Positions 31,460 to 42,742 are shown, counted from the stretch's first letter. The stretch: 64,000 nucleotides of DNA from Adenophora triphylla var. japonica (GCA_022495995.1 JAFEMH010002443.1:1-64000), one strand, 5' to 3'. A program made the numbers and translations. Notes: generated by a model from the letters alone, not told the origin.

Positions 31460-34241
31460 CAAGGGGAAAGGGTTCAAGGGTAAAGGAAAGGCAAAGGTTG
31501 CTAATCCTAAGGCAAAGGTTGCCAAGCCCAAAGAGGCTTCCAAGCCTAAAGAGGCTAAGCCTAAGTCCCAAGAGGACGCAATCTGCTTCCATTGCAATGA
31601 GATTGGACATTGGAGGAGAAACTGCGCAAAATACAAGGAAGCACTGAAGAAGAGCAAAGGAGTTGCTTCAACTTCAGGTATCTTTGTTATAGATATATTC
31701 CTATCTACTTCTAGTTCTTGGGTATTGGATACCGGATGTGGAACTCACATTTGTTTAAATGTGCAGGGTCTAAAGAACAGAAGGATGCTTAAGGAAGGTG
31801 AAGTGGACCTACGTGTGGGGAATGGAGCAAGAGTTGCTGCATTAGCCGTAGGAACTTATGAAGTTACTTTACCTAGTGGGCTAATACTTGTTTTGAACAA
31901 TTGTTATTACGTTCCAGCTTTAAGTAGGAATATTATTTCGATTTCATGTTTGGATAATGAAGGTTTTAATTTTCATATATGTCATAAGAAATTTTCTATT
32001 TACAAGAGTGAAATGCATTATTGTATCTTTGTTTCATTCAATGGCCTTTATATTCTTGATGTTGAAAATCGTGATAATGATGTCTATAACATTAACAAGA
32101 GATCTAAACCCAATGATGTAAACCACACTTACTTATGGTATTGTCGTCTTGGCCATATAAACGAGAAACGCATTTCTAAACTCCACAAAGATGGATTTTT
32201 AGACTCACATGATTATGAATCTTATGAGACATGCGAATCTTGTTTACTTGGCAAGATGACCAAGGACCCATTTACCAAAACCGGTGAAAGGGCGGGCGAC
32301 TTATTAGGACTCATACATACCGATGTATGTGGGCCTATTAGTAGCGATGCTAGGGGAGGATTTCGGTACTTCATAACATTCACTGATGATTATAGTAGAT
32401 TTGGATATGTTTATCTAATGAAACATAAAAGTGAATCGTTTGAAATATTTCGAATATTTCAAAATGAGGTGCAAAATCAACTTGGCAAAACTATTAAGGT
32501 ACTTCGATCCGATCGAGGTGGTGAATATTTGAGCCAAGAATTTGACAATCATCTTAAGAGTTGTGGAATCGTTTCAGAACTCTCTCCACCCGGAACACCA
32601 CAATGGAATGGTGTGTCTGAAAGGAGGAATAGAACTTTGTTGGACATGGTTCGTTCTATGATGAGTCAAGTTGAGCTTCCTTTATCCTTTTGGGGACATG
32701 CACTAGAAACTGCTGCTTTCACTATAAACAGAGTTCCTACCAAATCGGTTCAAAAGACCCCATATGAGATGTGGCATGGAAGAAAACCTAGTTTGTCTTT
32801 CATGAAGATTTGGGGTTGCGATGCATATGTCAAGAAGTTAACTTCCGACAAGCTAGCACCTAAATCTGATAAATGTGTTTTCGTGGGATATCCTAAGGAA
32901 ACCAAAGGATACTATTTCTACAACCGAAACGAGAACAAAGTGTTTGTTGCTCGAAATGGTACTTTCTTAGAAAAGGAGTTTCTTCGCAAAGGAACCAGTG
33001 GGAGTAAAATAGATCTCGAAGAAATTCGAGAACCCGAAAACAACATTGAACCAATGGTAGAAATTGAATCAAGTTCACAAACCGTTGTGGAACCGGTTCA
33101 AGATGCACAAGTTCTTCGCCGAAGTGGTAGGCCACGATCCGAACCCGAGAGATATGGATTTCTAGTTACGGAAAGTGATGAAGTGGAGTTAATCGAAAAT
33201 GATGAACCCACTTGCTATCAAGAAGCGATGTCCGCTCCTGATTCGAAAAAATGGCAAGAGGCCATGAAGTCCGAATTACAATCCATGGCTGATAATCAAG
33301 TTTGGAACTTGATTGATCCACCCGAAGGTGTAAAAATCATAGGGTGCAAATGGGTCTTCAAGAAGAAGACCGACATGGATGGGAAGGTGCACACCTATAA
33401 GGCTAGGCTAGTAGCTAAGGGATATAGGCAGATTCATGGCATAGACTATGATGAAACCTTCTCGCCTGTAGCTATGCTTAAGTCTATTAGAATTTTACTT
33501 GCCATAGCCGCATATTATGACTATGAGATATGGCAAATGGATGTCAAAACAGCTTTCCTTAATGGGAAGTTACTTGAGGATGTATACATGATACAACCTG
33601 AAGGTTTTGTCAATCCAGAAAATTCTAACAAGGTGAGTAAGTTGCAGAAATCCATTTATGGATTGAAGCAAGCTTCTAGGAGTTGGAATCTACGTTTTGA
33701 TGAAGCAATCAAGGAGTTTGGCTTTATCAAAAACGAAGATGAACCTTGTGTATACAAGAAAATTAGTGGGAGCGTAGCAATATTTTTAGTGTTGTATGTC
33801 GACGATATCTTACTCATTGGAAATGACGTTCCTGCACTACAGACTGTCAAGTCTTGGTTAGGAAAGTGTTTTTCAATGAAAGATATGGGCGAAGTCGCAT
33901 ATATCCTTGGTATCAAGATCTATAGAGATAGATCCAAGAGGATGATTGGTTTAAGTCAAAGTACTTACATTGACAAAGTCCTTAGAAGATTCCAAATGGA
34001 AAATTCTAAAAGAGGAAACTTGCCAATGTTGCATGGTATATCTCTTAGCAAGAATCAAAGTCCTAAGACTAATGATGAGCGAATGAGAATGAATGGTATT
34101 CCATATGCTTCGGCAATTGGGTCTATCATGTATGCTATGTTATGTACTAGACCCGATGTCTCGTGTGCTCTAAGCATGACGAGTAGGTACCAATCGGATC
34201 CCGACGAACCACATTGGATAGCGATCCAAGAATATCCTTAA
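31446..34241 (+). pseudogene. Pol of element D (zinc knuckle, protease, integrase, RT)
   Basis: 931-codon frame: zinc knuckle CFHCNEIGHWRRNC (residues 47-60), protease SWVLDTGCGTHI (Asp 95), HHCC segment YCRLGHINEKRISK with CESCLLGKM. Integrase core: LIHTDVCGPI, FTDDYSRFGYVYLMK, LRSDRGGEYLSQEF, NGVSERRNRT. RT: YKARLVAKGYRQIHGIDYDE, QMDVKTAFLNGKL, LYVDDILLIGND (about residue 785). The frame is lost at 34241, just before RNase H. Cut off from an intact gag and RNase H, it cannot support autonomous transposition. Confidence 0.92.
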
Positions 34242-34803
34242 GTACTTACGAAGAACTAAGGATGTATTCTTGGTCTTTGGAGGAATGGAAGAAGATCTTG
34301 TAGTCAAAGGCTACACGTATGCTAGCTTCCAAACCGATAAAGATGATTTCGTATCGCAGCCTGGATTTTTGTTTACGGTTAATGGAGGCACCGTGAGTTG
34401 GAAAAGTTCCAAGCAAAGTACCGTCGCCGATTCTACAACCGAAGCCGAGTACATAGCGGCATCCGATGCAGCCTAAGGAAGCAGCTTTGGATCAAGAAGT
34501 TCATTAGTGATTTGGAAGTCGTTCCAAGCATCGAGACCCTATTGAACTTTACTGTGATAACAATGGTGCCATTGCACAAGCAAAGGAACCAAGATCACAC
34601 AAGAGATCCAAACACATACTTCGACGTTTCCACATTATCCGTGAGATATGTGAAAGGGAAGACGTTAAGATATGCAGAGTAGACACTGATGACAACGTGG
34701 CGGACCCATTAACTAAGGCTCTCCCGCAAGCTAAACATGATGATCATGTTAGGTCCATGGGTATTCGATACATGGTAGATTGGGCCTAGTGCAAGTGGGA
34801 GAC
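34242..34803 (+). pseudogene. RNase H of element D in pieces, and polypurine tract
   Basis: 34270-34476 reads TVSWKSSKQSTVADSTTEAE (catalytic Glu region), then IAASDAA and a stop. Later frames give IKKFISDLEVVPSIE and, near 34700, a DPLTKAL-like tail ending in a stop at 34788. At least two frameshifts. AAGTGGGAGAC (34793-34803) is the polypurine tract. Confidence 0.85.
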
Positions 34804-36158
34804 TGTTGGTGTTATGCCCTAGGCCTATGATTGATAGACTTATGTGTTGACATTATTTATTATATGAGATGTTTATCATTTGATTATTATATGTTTTGTA
34901 TATTAGTTTATAATAATCTCCGTCCCTAATTATTAAGAGAATAATTAGTATAATTGTCAATGGATAATCATGTGATGATTATATGCATAGAAATGCACAT
35001 TGAAATTATGGGTACTTGTTAGAGAACAAGTGACTGGACATGACCCGCATGAGATTTATGTCATGGTCATATGTCATAATTAAATCTCATACGGTTACTT
35101 CATTTAGTCCCTAGATCTGAGATTATCATGACCTTACATATGATGAAAGTCATGTTTGATTTTAGTCAAACGATATTTTAACACGATATCTATAAAGACT
35201 ATCTTTGGCATGATCGGATTCATGATGGGAAGGATGGTAAGTCAAGAAGGAATTTGTCCCTCGTAAGAGAGATGTTTTGCTCGGGCCCCTCGATGAGTGA
35301 TAATGATGAAAGTGTATGGCCGTACCCCAATATGATTGGAATTATCATTATACTCAAGAATCGAGAAAGCATTGAACAATAACAAGTTGACGAGGACCAT
35401 GACTTGTGTTCAATATAACATCGTGAGACAAAGGGAGAAATGGAAGTACACCAATGAAAACGTGAACTCTTACGTTACATTATTTGGGTAGACATAATGG
35501 CTTGCTAGAGTCCGCTTATGTCTTATGAGGTTCGATATGATCGAACTCATTGCCAACATAATGTAATCCTATTTGGTCACACACAACTAGAATGAATTGG
35601 TTAAACCGGAGGAAGAATGATTGAGAATCTCAAGATATCGGCTACATATGTCACGCGACATATTAAGCCAATGGCTTAATATACCGCGCGACATAATAAG
35701 CCCGTACGCGGTTTGACAGCCTGTCTCTCCTAATACGATTAGGAGACGTATTCTTACTATTGTAGTATAAATACAAGGGGTCTGTCAGACCTAATTCTCT
35801 AGCCGAAATTTTCAAGAAAAATTCACAATCAAATACTCTCAATATTCTTCAAGGTTTTAGATCTAGCAATCATCAAGAAGTTGTTCTTGAATTCATTCAA
35901 AGGTGTGGATACCGAAAGAGGGTCTTCGCTCGTTCATCGATCAAGGCCTAGAGTTCAAGCAAGTTGAAGAACGAAGTTTGTGATTCGATATCACATAATC
36001 AAATCGTTCGATAGCTCAAGAACGGAAAGCGTTCGAGGTTGGTTTAATTCTATCTCATAGGAATTTAAATTAATTGTATAGAACGGATCCTAGGGCTTCT
36101 TGGGTTTTATGTTTTTTAATGCTTAATTCCGCTGCGCATGGACCCGTAAAACCCAACA
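34804..36158 (+). repeat. 3' LTR of element D
   Basis: 1355 bp, about 99 percent like the 5' LTR by eye. TATA box at 35766-35773; palindrome tags at 35649-35660 and about 35684-35693. Confidence 0.95.
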
Positions 36159-36163
36159 TAAAC

Positions 36164-36672
36164 ATCCTAAGTGGGATTTAAATCTGAATCGCAATGCAAT
36201 ACGTGCCCGTTCTGAGTATAAAGAGAGTAATGAAGAAAGTCGCGACAGCTCAAAAAAATCAAGGACCGATGAGGGTGGAGAAAATTCAACACATTCAAAC
36301 CCAGAAACTCCAATTACTGATAGTTCAACAATTTCTCGACCCGAAGGTAGAGATGCGGCTAAAATGAAATGAAAAGGTAAGGTATTACAATCATATCATA
36401 TTTCTGATGATTTCACTGCAGAAATTCGTGCATTGAGGCTCACAAGAAATAATGAAGTTGAGGTGATGAACAAACTGGGAAATGATAGAATTGAACTGGA
36501 ACGTAAGAAAGAAGAAAATAGAATTGAATTGCAACGTAAAAAGGAAGAAAGGAAAGTTATGAAAATGAATGTTGTTCTGTTGAATACTTTGTTGGGGAAA
36601 GACTACCTAACGCCACAAGATGAAGAAATGAAATGTCGTCTCACAGAGTTATTGTTTGGGAAATCTGATTAG
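36164..36672 (+). pseudogene. Harbinger ORF1, C-terminal piece
   Basis: Right after the 3' TAAAC the frame continues HPKWDLNLNRNAIRARSEY once element D and one target copy are ignored, so D interrupted a coding frame. A TGA at about 36370 follows. The remainder (36433-36672) is a Lys/Glu/Arg-rich coiled coil (ELERKKEENRIELQRKKEER) ending in LFGKSD, typical of the C-terminus of plant Harbinger ORF1 proteins. Confidence 0.8.
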
Positions 36673-37206
36673 TTTATTTTTATGTAATTTAAAGTTATGT
36701 ATTCTATGGGTTTTCAAGCAATTTAAGTTTATATATTGTGTGTTTATGTTCATGTAATTTAAATTTGTTTAATTTTAATTGTTGTTCCATCCAATAATGC
36801 CCATCCCTTACTGCATTATCATTCTGACAAATTTTCAATTCATAATTTACATAGATAGCGGTAAATGACTTAATGGTTTTTGTATGCTAACTATAGAATT
36901 GTCTCATCCATGCTTTAATAATTTCCACCCCCTACTGCATTATCATATTCTGACAAATGTTTCAATTCACACGTTCACTTTAATAATTTACACAGATAGA
37001 TGTAAATGACTTAAAGGTTTTTTGTATGCTAGCTATAGAATTGTACCATCCATTCTTTAATAATTTCCATCCCCTACTGCATTATCATTTTGACAAATGT
37101 TTCAAATCACATGTTCACTTTAATAATTTACACAGATAGATGTAAATGACTTAAAGGTTTTTGTATGCTAGCTATAGAATTGTTCCATCCATGCTTTAAA
37201 GACTCA
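36673..37206 (+). repeat. Harbinger spacer with about 130-bp imperfect repeats
   Basis: CATCCCCTACTGCATTATCAT and TGACTTAAAGGTTTTTGTATGCTA recur three times (about 36800-36900, 36925-37050, 37065-37190). AT-rich; no gene. Confidence 0.75.
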
Positions 37207-38663
37207 ATGGATTCGTCTAAAGCTAACACAAGTTCAAAAATGTCTTCTAATGAAAGCTCATCCCAAAATTCAAGTTCTCATTCTGATTCTTCCAATTACA
37301 TAGAATTTGATGAATGGGAAACAAGAGTTTTTGAACAAAATAAACAAGTTGATCACATCATCGAAGTTTTGATCATTAGTAATCCAATTTTATTCTCACA
37401 ACCTATAAGTTCTACTCATACATCTAGAAGACGAGTTATTGAGAGGCAACGGGAGGAAGGTGAACATCGTTTGTTCAACGACTATTTTTCCAACAGCCCA
37501 ACCTACTCTCCAAATATATTTCAGCGTAGATTTCGTATTCGCAAACATGTTTTCCTCCGTATAATGAATGAAATCACTACTAATGATGAATATTTTCAAC
37601 AAAGGCGAAACGCTGCAGGTAGACAAAGCCTTTCATCATTGCAAAAATGTACTGCAACTATGAGAGTTTTGGCGTATGGGACATCAGCCGACGCGGTTGA
37701 TGAGTACATGCGAATGAGTAAAACAGTGACAAGAGAGTCACTTATGAGATTTGTAGAAGGTTTAATTTCAAATTTCGGTAGGCAATATCTCAGAAGTCCT
37801 AATGAAGAAGATTTAAGAAGACTATTTTATGTTGGGGAACAACGTGGATTTTCGGGCATGATGGGAAGTATTGATTGCATGCATTGGGAATGGAAAAATT
37901 GTCCTAAAGCTTGGGCTGGAAAATTTGCAGGAAGAAGTGGAAAACCAACTCTTATTTTGGAAGCTGTCGCATCATATGACTTGTGGATATGACATGCTTT
38001 TTTTGGAACACCACATTCTTGCAACGATATCAATGTACTTCACAGATCTCCTATTTTCAATGATAGTTTGGAAGGTCGAGCTCCCGAAGTTAGTTATGTC
38101 GTGAATGGATGCGAAAGTAATATGTGATATTATCTCACAGATGACATTTATCCATGCTGGGCTGCATTTGTGAAATCAATTGCTTCTCCTACAATTCAAA
38201 AACACAAGATGTTTGCTCAACATCAAGAGGCTGCTAGAAAAGATGTTGAGTGAACTTTTGGGGTTCTCCAATCTCGTTTTGCATTTATCAAACTCCCATG
38301 TCTTGTCTGGGATCGTCATATTATTGGTAGAATTATGATTGCTTGTATCATCATGCACAATATGATTGTAGAGGATGAACGAGACACATATAAAAACTAC
38401 TATGATCCAACCGAATTTTTAAAGAATAAACCTACTAATCGCCGTGAGAAAAAAACGCAATAGAGTGGTAGAAGAAGTGTAAGAAGAAGTGGAAGAAGAA
38501 ATGGAAGAAGATGATGATCAACATTTTCAATACTCTACTCAACGAGTTGCTAGCTTAGCCACAAATATGACTAACAGGGAACAACTTCGTAATAGAGAAG
38601 CTCATACAATACTTAGAGATGATTTGATTGAGCACATTTGGCAAAAATTCGACGAAGATGATT
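37207..38663 (+). pseudogene. PIF/Harbinger transposase, copy 2
   Basis: The likely start is the Met at 37207 (MDSSKANTSSK, Ser-rich), although the frame opens at 37165. The N-terminal region has VIERQREEGEHRLFNDYF and FRIRKHVFLRIMNEI (DNA-binding side). The DDE part carries SIDCMHWEWK, then a TGA stop at 37990-37992 where copy 1 has a sense codon. More stops follow near 38126 and 38250. The acidic C-terminal part (EEVEEEMEEDDDQ region) and LIEHIWQKF end match copy 1. Several stops are G-to-A or C-to-T changes relative to copy 1. Confidence 0.9.
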
Positions 38664-38995
38664 AATTATGTAATTTTCATTTCATGTACTGTAATTTTAT
38701 TTTTGTCATGTATTTGTAATATTTTAAGTTTAATTTCAAGTTGAATTTTAATTTTGATTGATAATTTTTATTAAGTGATTTTTTTGCGATTATTGTAAAT
38801 TTAATAGTTAAATATATTTTTATTGATTTATTACAAGATTAGAAAAATAATATAAATTGAGTATTGATAATATATGGTAAATTAAATAAAAGATAATTTA
38901 AAGAGATATTATGAGTTAGGTTGCTAATGGAGGATAAAAAGAAAAAAGTTGGGTTGTAGATGTAAGTTGGATAGGTGGAAGAGAGAAAAATAATA
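38664..38995 (+). other. Harbinger copy 2 3' non-coding DNA
   Basis: AT-rich and collinear with 13574-13920, then it breaks off into the TTA/AAT microsatellite, so the terminus is lost. Confidence 0.65.
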
Positions 38996-39041
38996 TTTAA
39001 TTATTATTATTATTATTATAATAATAATAAAATAATAATAA

Positions 39042-39079
<38 letters not shown>

Positions 39080-39140
39080 CAATAATAATAATAATCATAA
39101 ATTAATAAAAATATAAAAAAATAATAATAAAATAATAATA
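38996..39140. repeat. (ATT/AAT)n microsatellite
   Basis: About 145 bp of almost pure AAT/ATT triplets. Confidence 0.95.
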
Positions 39141-39330
39141 ATAATAATTTTCCGAAAAACATCTTCATTTTTCCGGAAAACGTTTTCCTTTTTCGAAAAA
39201 CATTTTCCATGAAATCATTTTTCGGAAAACATTTTCATTTTTTCGAAAAACGTTTTCCTTTTCCGGAAAACATTTTTCAGGAAATCATTTTTCGAAAGTC
39301 ATTTTCCCCGAAATAAACGGAGCCTTAGTG
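39141..39330. mobile_element. DNA-transposon end with GGAAAACGTTTTCC-type repeats
   Basis: TTTTCCGGAAAACGTTTTCC and variants (CATTTTTCGGAAAA, TTTTTCGAAAAACG) recur about eight times. The right edge reads, on minus, CACTAAGGCTCCGTTTATTT, a common start of plant non-autonomous DNA transposons. The superfamily is uncertain. Confidence 0.5.
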
Positions 39331-39480
39331 TAGGTCGGGTCGGGTTGCCTTTTTCTTTCCCTCTACTATTTAATGGCTTAAAAGCGGGCGTGGTTATTTG
39401 CAAGACATGATATTTGCAATGCACGGATAATTGACAAAACTCTCCTCACCCGTACGCGGACGTTTCTTGTGATTATACAC
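39331..39480. other. Unique spacer
   Basis: No ORF or repeat recognised. Confidence 0.4.
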
Positions 39481-39720
39481 GACGTTGTCAGATATGTTTC
39501 GTATGAAAATACACAAAATGTATTGAGTTATTTCGTATAGATTTACACGAAATATTAACAATTATTTCGTGTATATTCACACGAAATCCACAGGAAAAAT
39601 TTTCCTTTAGATTTCGTATGAATATACACGAAATGTTAAGAAATGTTTCGTATGATTTTACACGAAATGTCATTCAACATTTCGTGTATTATCACACGAA
39701 ATGTTTAAGGATAATTAATT
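39481..39720. repeat. Array of TTTCGTGTA...TACACGAAAT hairpins
   Basis: Six to seven inverted-repeat units (ATTTCGTATGAATATACACGAAAT type), each a short stem of 8-9 bp with a 4-6 base loop, spaced about 25-45 bp. CACTA-type subterminal regions often look like this, but no CACTA terminus was found. Confidence 0.75.
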
Positions 39721-39785
39721 TTTTTATTATTATTAATCCCTAATTATTATCAAAAGACATTCTCACAAACTATCTAGTTTATCAC

Positions 39786-40323
39786 TGTTGGGATAGAGGA
39801 CCAACCAAGATGATTTTCGGGGGAATCTGAGGCGGGCGCTTGGGGGATGGTGAGGCGGACGCCTCGCGTCCAGTTGATTTGTCGTTGGCGTTGTTGCTTG
39901 AGGCGGGCGCACGGTTCAGATCTTGGCGGGCGCCTCATACTCCGAAGGAAGGCGTGGAATTGGAGAATTTCCAGGCGGCCGCATCAATCTCCTTGAGGCG
40001 CACGCCTCAAGGCCAGCCGAGGGGAAATTGTTTCACGGGCTTTCGCGTCTTTTCTGGGCTCAGTTTATTCTAGGGTTTGGTTGTTATTCCGGGGTACATA
40101 TAAAAGCAATTGTTCCGCCCCTTTTCTCATTGTAACACATATTTTACATACATAGTGCAAGATCCTGGCTTGGTAGTGCCCCCAGACGTAGCCAATCAAA
40201 TTGGTGAACTGGGTTAACAATTTCTTGTGTTCTTTTCTGTTTTCTTTGATTTCTTGTGCTTGGTTTGTGTGCGATTATTATTCTTGTAGGTTTGCTTGGG
40301 TGTGGAGGGCCATATTCACAACA
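39786..40323 (+). repeat. 5' LTR of element E
   Basis: TGTTGGG...CAACA. TATA at 40098-40104 (ATATAAA). Tags: GAGGCGGGCGC near 39829, GAGGCGGACGCCTC at 39852-39865, a half-site at 39900, GGCGGGCGCCTCA from 39925, and TTGAGGCGCACGCCTCAA at 39993-40010. Confidence 0.95.
39828..40010. promoter_or_regulatory. GAGGCG-NN-CGCCTC palindrome cluster of element E
   Basis: Five tags or half-tags in 183 bp, ending 88 bp upstream of the LTR TATA box. Repeated in the 3' LTR (44413-44593). Confidence 0.88.
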
Positions 40324-40325
40324 AC

Positions 40326-40337
40326 TGGTATCAGAGC
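40326..40337 (+). other. Primer binding site of element E
   Basis: TGGTATCAGAGC, complementary to initiator-Met tRNA, 2 bp after the LTR. Confidence 0.93.
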
Positions 40338-40378
40338 TCTTGGTTTAGGATCAAGGGAGTTGTTTCAAGCAATCAAGA

Positions 40379-41374
40379 ATGGGCAAGGACAAACAGGCGG
40401 TTGAGAAATTCGATGGGTCTGACTACGGATATTGGAGGATGCAGATTGAGGATCTCTTATACAACAAGGATCTCTACAAGCCTCTGAAGGGTGTCAAACC
40501 GGAAGATGTAAGTCAGGAGGAATGGGAACTCATGGATCGGAAAGCCCTAGGGGTGGTTAGATCTACTTTGTCAAAGTGGATTGCGAAGACTACCAGGAAG
40601 GCGACAACCACCAAGGAGCTATTGGATTATCTTACTGAGAGATTTGAAACTCCGTCTGCTGCAAATAAGGTTGATTTGATACGTAAGATGGGTAGTCTCA
40701 AGATGCAAGAGGGAGGATCCTTGGCTAAGCACATCGATGAGTTTATGGATGTCATAGATTCATTGACAGCGGTGGAGATCAAGTTCGATGATGAGGTTCA
40801 TGCATGCTTGTTGCTAGCTTCTTTACCGGCAAGTTGGAGCGGAACGGTGACTGCAATCAATGCTTCAGCAGGTAAGAAAAAATTGAAATATGATGATGTT
40901 AAAGACTTTCTTTTAGGTGAGGAAAATCGCATGAAGAAGTTGGGGACATCAAGTACTTCGGGAGCGGCTTTAGCTACTAATAGTAGGGGGAAGCCGGGTA
41001 CTAGCAAACAAGGAAGAACCGAATCTAGGGAGAACGGAGTGAGTGGAAAGGGCAAAGCTGATGAGACCAAGGATAAACCGAAGGTTGCGAAGGGATCTGT
41101 TCAGTGCTATTATTGTAAGGAATTGGGACACTTTAAGAGGGATTGTCCAAATCGTAAGGGCAATCAGGTGAATGTGGCAGTCGAAGGTGATGATGTACTG
41201 ATTCTGAGTGTTAGTAGTGCACTAGAATCATGGGTGCTTTGGATTCGGGGCATCATTCCTCTCTTGCGGGCACAAGGAAGAGATGGAGAACTACACTTCC
41301 TAGTGATTTCGGGAAGGTCTATCCGCGGATGGCGAGCCTTTGGAAATCAAGGGGAAGGGGTATGTCGGGAATAG
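40379..41374 (+). pseudogene. Gag of element E (UBN2 type, zinc knuckle)
   Basis: MGKDKQAVEKFDGSDYGYWR start, then LDYLTERFETPSAANKVDLI and SLAKHIDEFMDVIDSLTAVE, the copia gag pattern. Zinc knuckle CYYCKELGHFKRDC at about residues 242-255. The frame then leaves the protease reading frame near 41236 (one-base slip), so residues after about 285 are not protease. Confidence 0.9.
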
Positions 41375-42150
41375 GAGCATCGGACGGGAAGGTTCTACAT
41401 CCGAACGGGGTCGCACATTCCGGTTTGAAGAAGAACCTACTTTCGGTTGTGCGGTTGGACGAAGAGGGTTACAAGGTGACTTTCGGCTGTAGGAACTGGG
41501 TTATTACCAAGGAGGATTGTGAGATCTCTCGGGGTAATAAGGAGGGTACATTGTATTTGGCAAACAACCCAAGGATAGTATTGCGGTGGCGGCAGCCAAG
41601 GGTGATACGGATTTGTGGCACTGTCGATTGGGTCACATGAGTGAAACAGGGATGAAGGTACTTTGTTCTAAGGGTCTACTACCGGGTTTGAAGACAGTCA
41701 ACGTGGGGATCTGCGAAGATTGTATGTTTGGCAAACAAGGGAGGAATAATTTCTCGAGGATAGGTAGGGGATTAAGGGAAGCAAAGTTGGAATTGGTTCA
41801 CACGGACTTGTGGGGGCCGTCTCCGGTTACATCTCTGGGTGGTGCGTCATATTATATGACTTTTATTGATGATTCTACAAGGAAGGTTTGGGTCTATTTC
41901 TTGAAGGGAAAAGATGAGGCTTTCGAGGTGTTCAAGAAGTGGAGGGCCTTGGTGGAGAATCAGACGGGACTTAAGCTTAAGTGCTTAAGATCAGACAATG
42001 GTGGGGAGTATGAGCTTGGGGAGTTTAGGGAATATTGTGCTGCGAATGGTATTCGTATGGAGAAGACTCCAAAGAAGACTCCACAACTCAACTAGGGTAG
42101 CAGAAGGATGAACGTAACATTGAACGAGCGGGCTAGAAGTATGAGATTGA
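41230..42150 (+). pseudogene. Protease and integrase of element E, frameshifted
   Basis: 41230-41640: ALDSGHHSS holds a protease-like D-S-G, then HSGLKKNLLSVVRLDEEGY. 41586-42095: LWHCRLGHMSETGMKVL and CEDCMFGKQGRNNF (zinc domain), VHTDLWGPS, FIDDSTRKVWVYFLKG and CLRSDNGGEYELGEF. It stops at 42095 just before the catalytic Glu segment, which reappears in other frames to about 42350 (LRVFGCVSYVHIDSAE). Confidence 0.9.
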
Positions 42151-42151
42151 A

Positions 42152-42742
42152 GTGTGGACTTCCGAAGACGTTCGGGCATATGCAGCTGACACGGCAGCCT
42201 TTCTTGATCAATCGGGGACCATCGGTTCCATTGGGGAACGGAATTCCAGAGGAAGCTTGGAGTGGCAAGGTGTAAATCTGTCCTTTCTTCGCGTATTTGG
42301 CTGCGTTTCTTATGTTCATATTGATTCTGCCGAGAGAACTAAATTAGATGCTAAATCATTAAGTGTACATTTATTGGGTATGGCGGGGATGACTTCGGGT
42401 ATAAATTTTGGGATGATCAAAACCATAAGGTTATTCGTAGTCGAGATGTGGTATTCAATGAACAGGTTTTGTACAAGGATAGAAAGGGGGCATCTCGATG
42501 GTACTAGTTCGGAACCGGAGGTTGTAGAGGTGGATATTCCGGACTCGGGTGGGAGCAGGGGCAGTTCATGTTGACCATGGTCGGAGGTCACCGAAGATGA
42601 ACCACGTACTCCCGAACCGGATATTCACTGCGTAGATCCAGCGAGATCGCGTGGATCACCCGACAGTATACTCCTTCGAATTATTATTTGTTGTTGACGA
42701 GATAATGGGGAACCGTAATGTTATGCGGAGGCAATTCGTAGT
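42152..42742 (+). pseudogene. Integrase C-terminal/linker region of element E
   Basis: SFLRVFGCVSYVHIDSAERT is the conserved copia segment after the integrase core. The rest of the linker has changed frame several times. Confidence 0.7.

Larger units (their letters stand above)
28093..36163 (+). mobile_element. Element D: Ty1/copia retrotransposon with TAAAC target duplication
   Basis: TAAAC at 28093-28097 and 36159-36163; LTRs 28098-29450 and 34804-36158, both TGTTGG...CCAACA. Initiator-Met primer site follows at 29452, gag at 30821-31459, pol at 31446-34241, RNase H pieces to 34790, and a purine-rich tract before the 3' LTR. The LTRs differ at about ten positions over 1.35 kb, so the insertion is recent, yet pol has several frameshifts. 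Confidence 0.95.
13967..38995 (+). mobile_element. Harbinger copy 2, host element split by nested insertions
   Basis: Pieces in the same order and strand: a 5' leader and ORF1 start (13967-14621), an ORF1 middle part (27981-28097), an ORF1 end (36164-36672) and the transposase (37207-38663). Element C interrupts ORF1 after 14621 and element D interrupts it at a TAAAC target duplication. The stretch 26574-27980 replaced part of ORF1. The two-gene structure (SANT/Myb-like protein plus DDE transposase) is established for PIF/Harbinger elements. Confidence 0.75.

Noticed and set aside
31440..31460. Programmed +1 frameshift between gag and pol of element D
   Set aside because: The zinc knuckle falls after the shift, whereas most copia elements use one frame, and no slippery site is evident; a one-base indel is simpler.
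39016..39210. Tyr/Leu-rich minus-strand ORF
   Set aside because: Translation of the AAT microsatellite.
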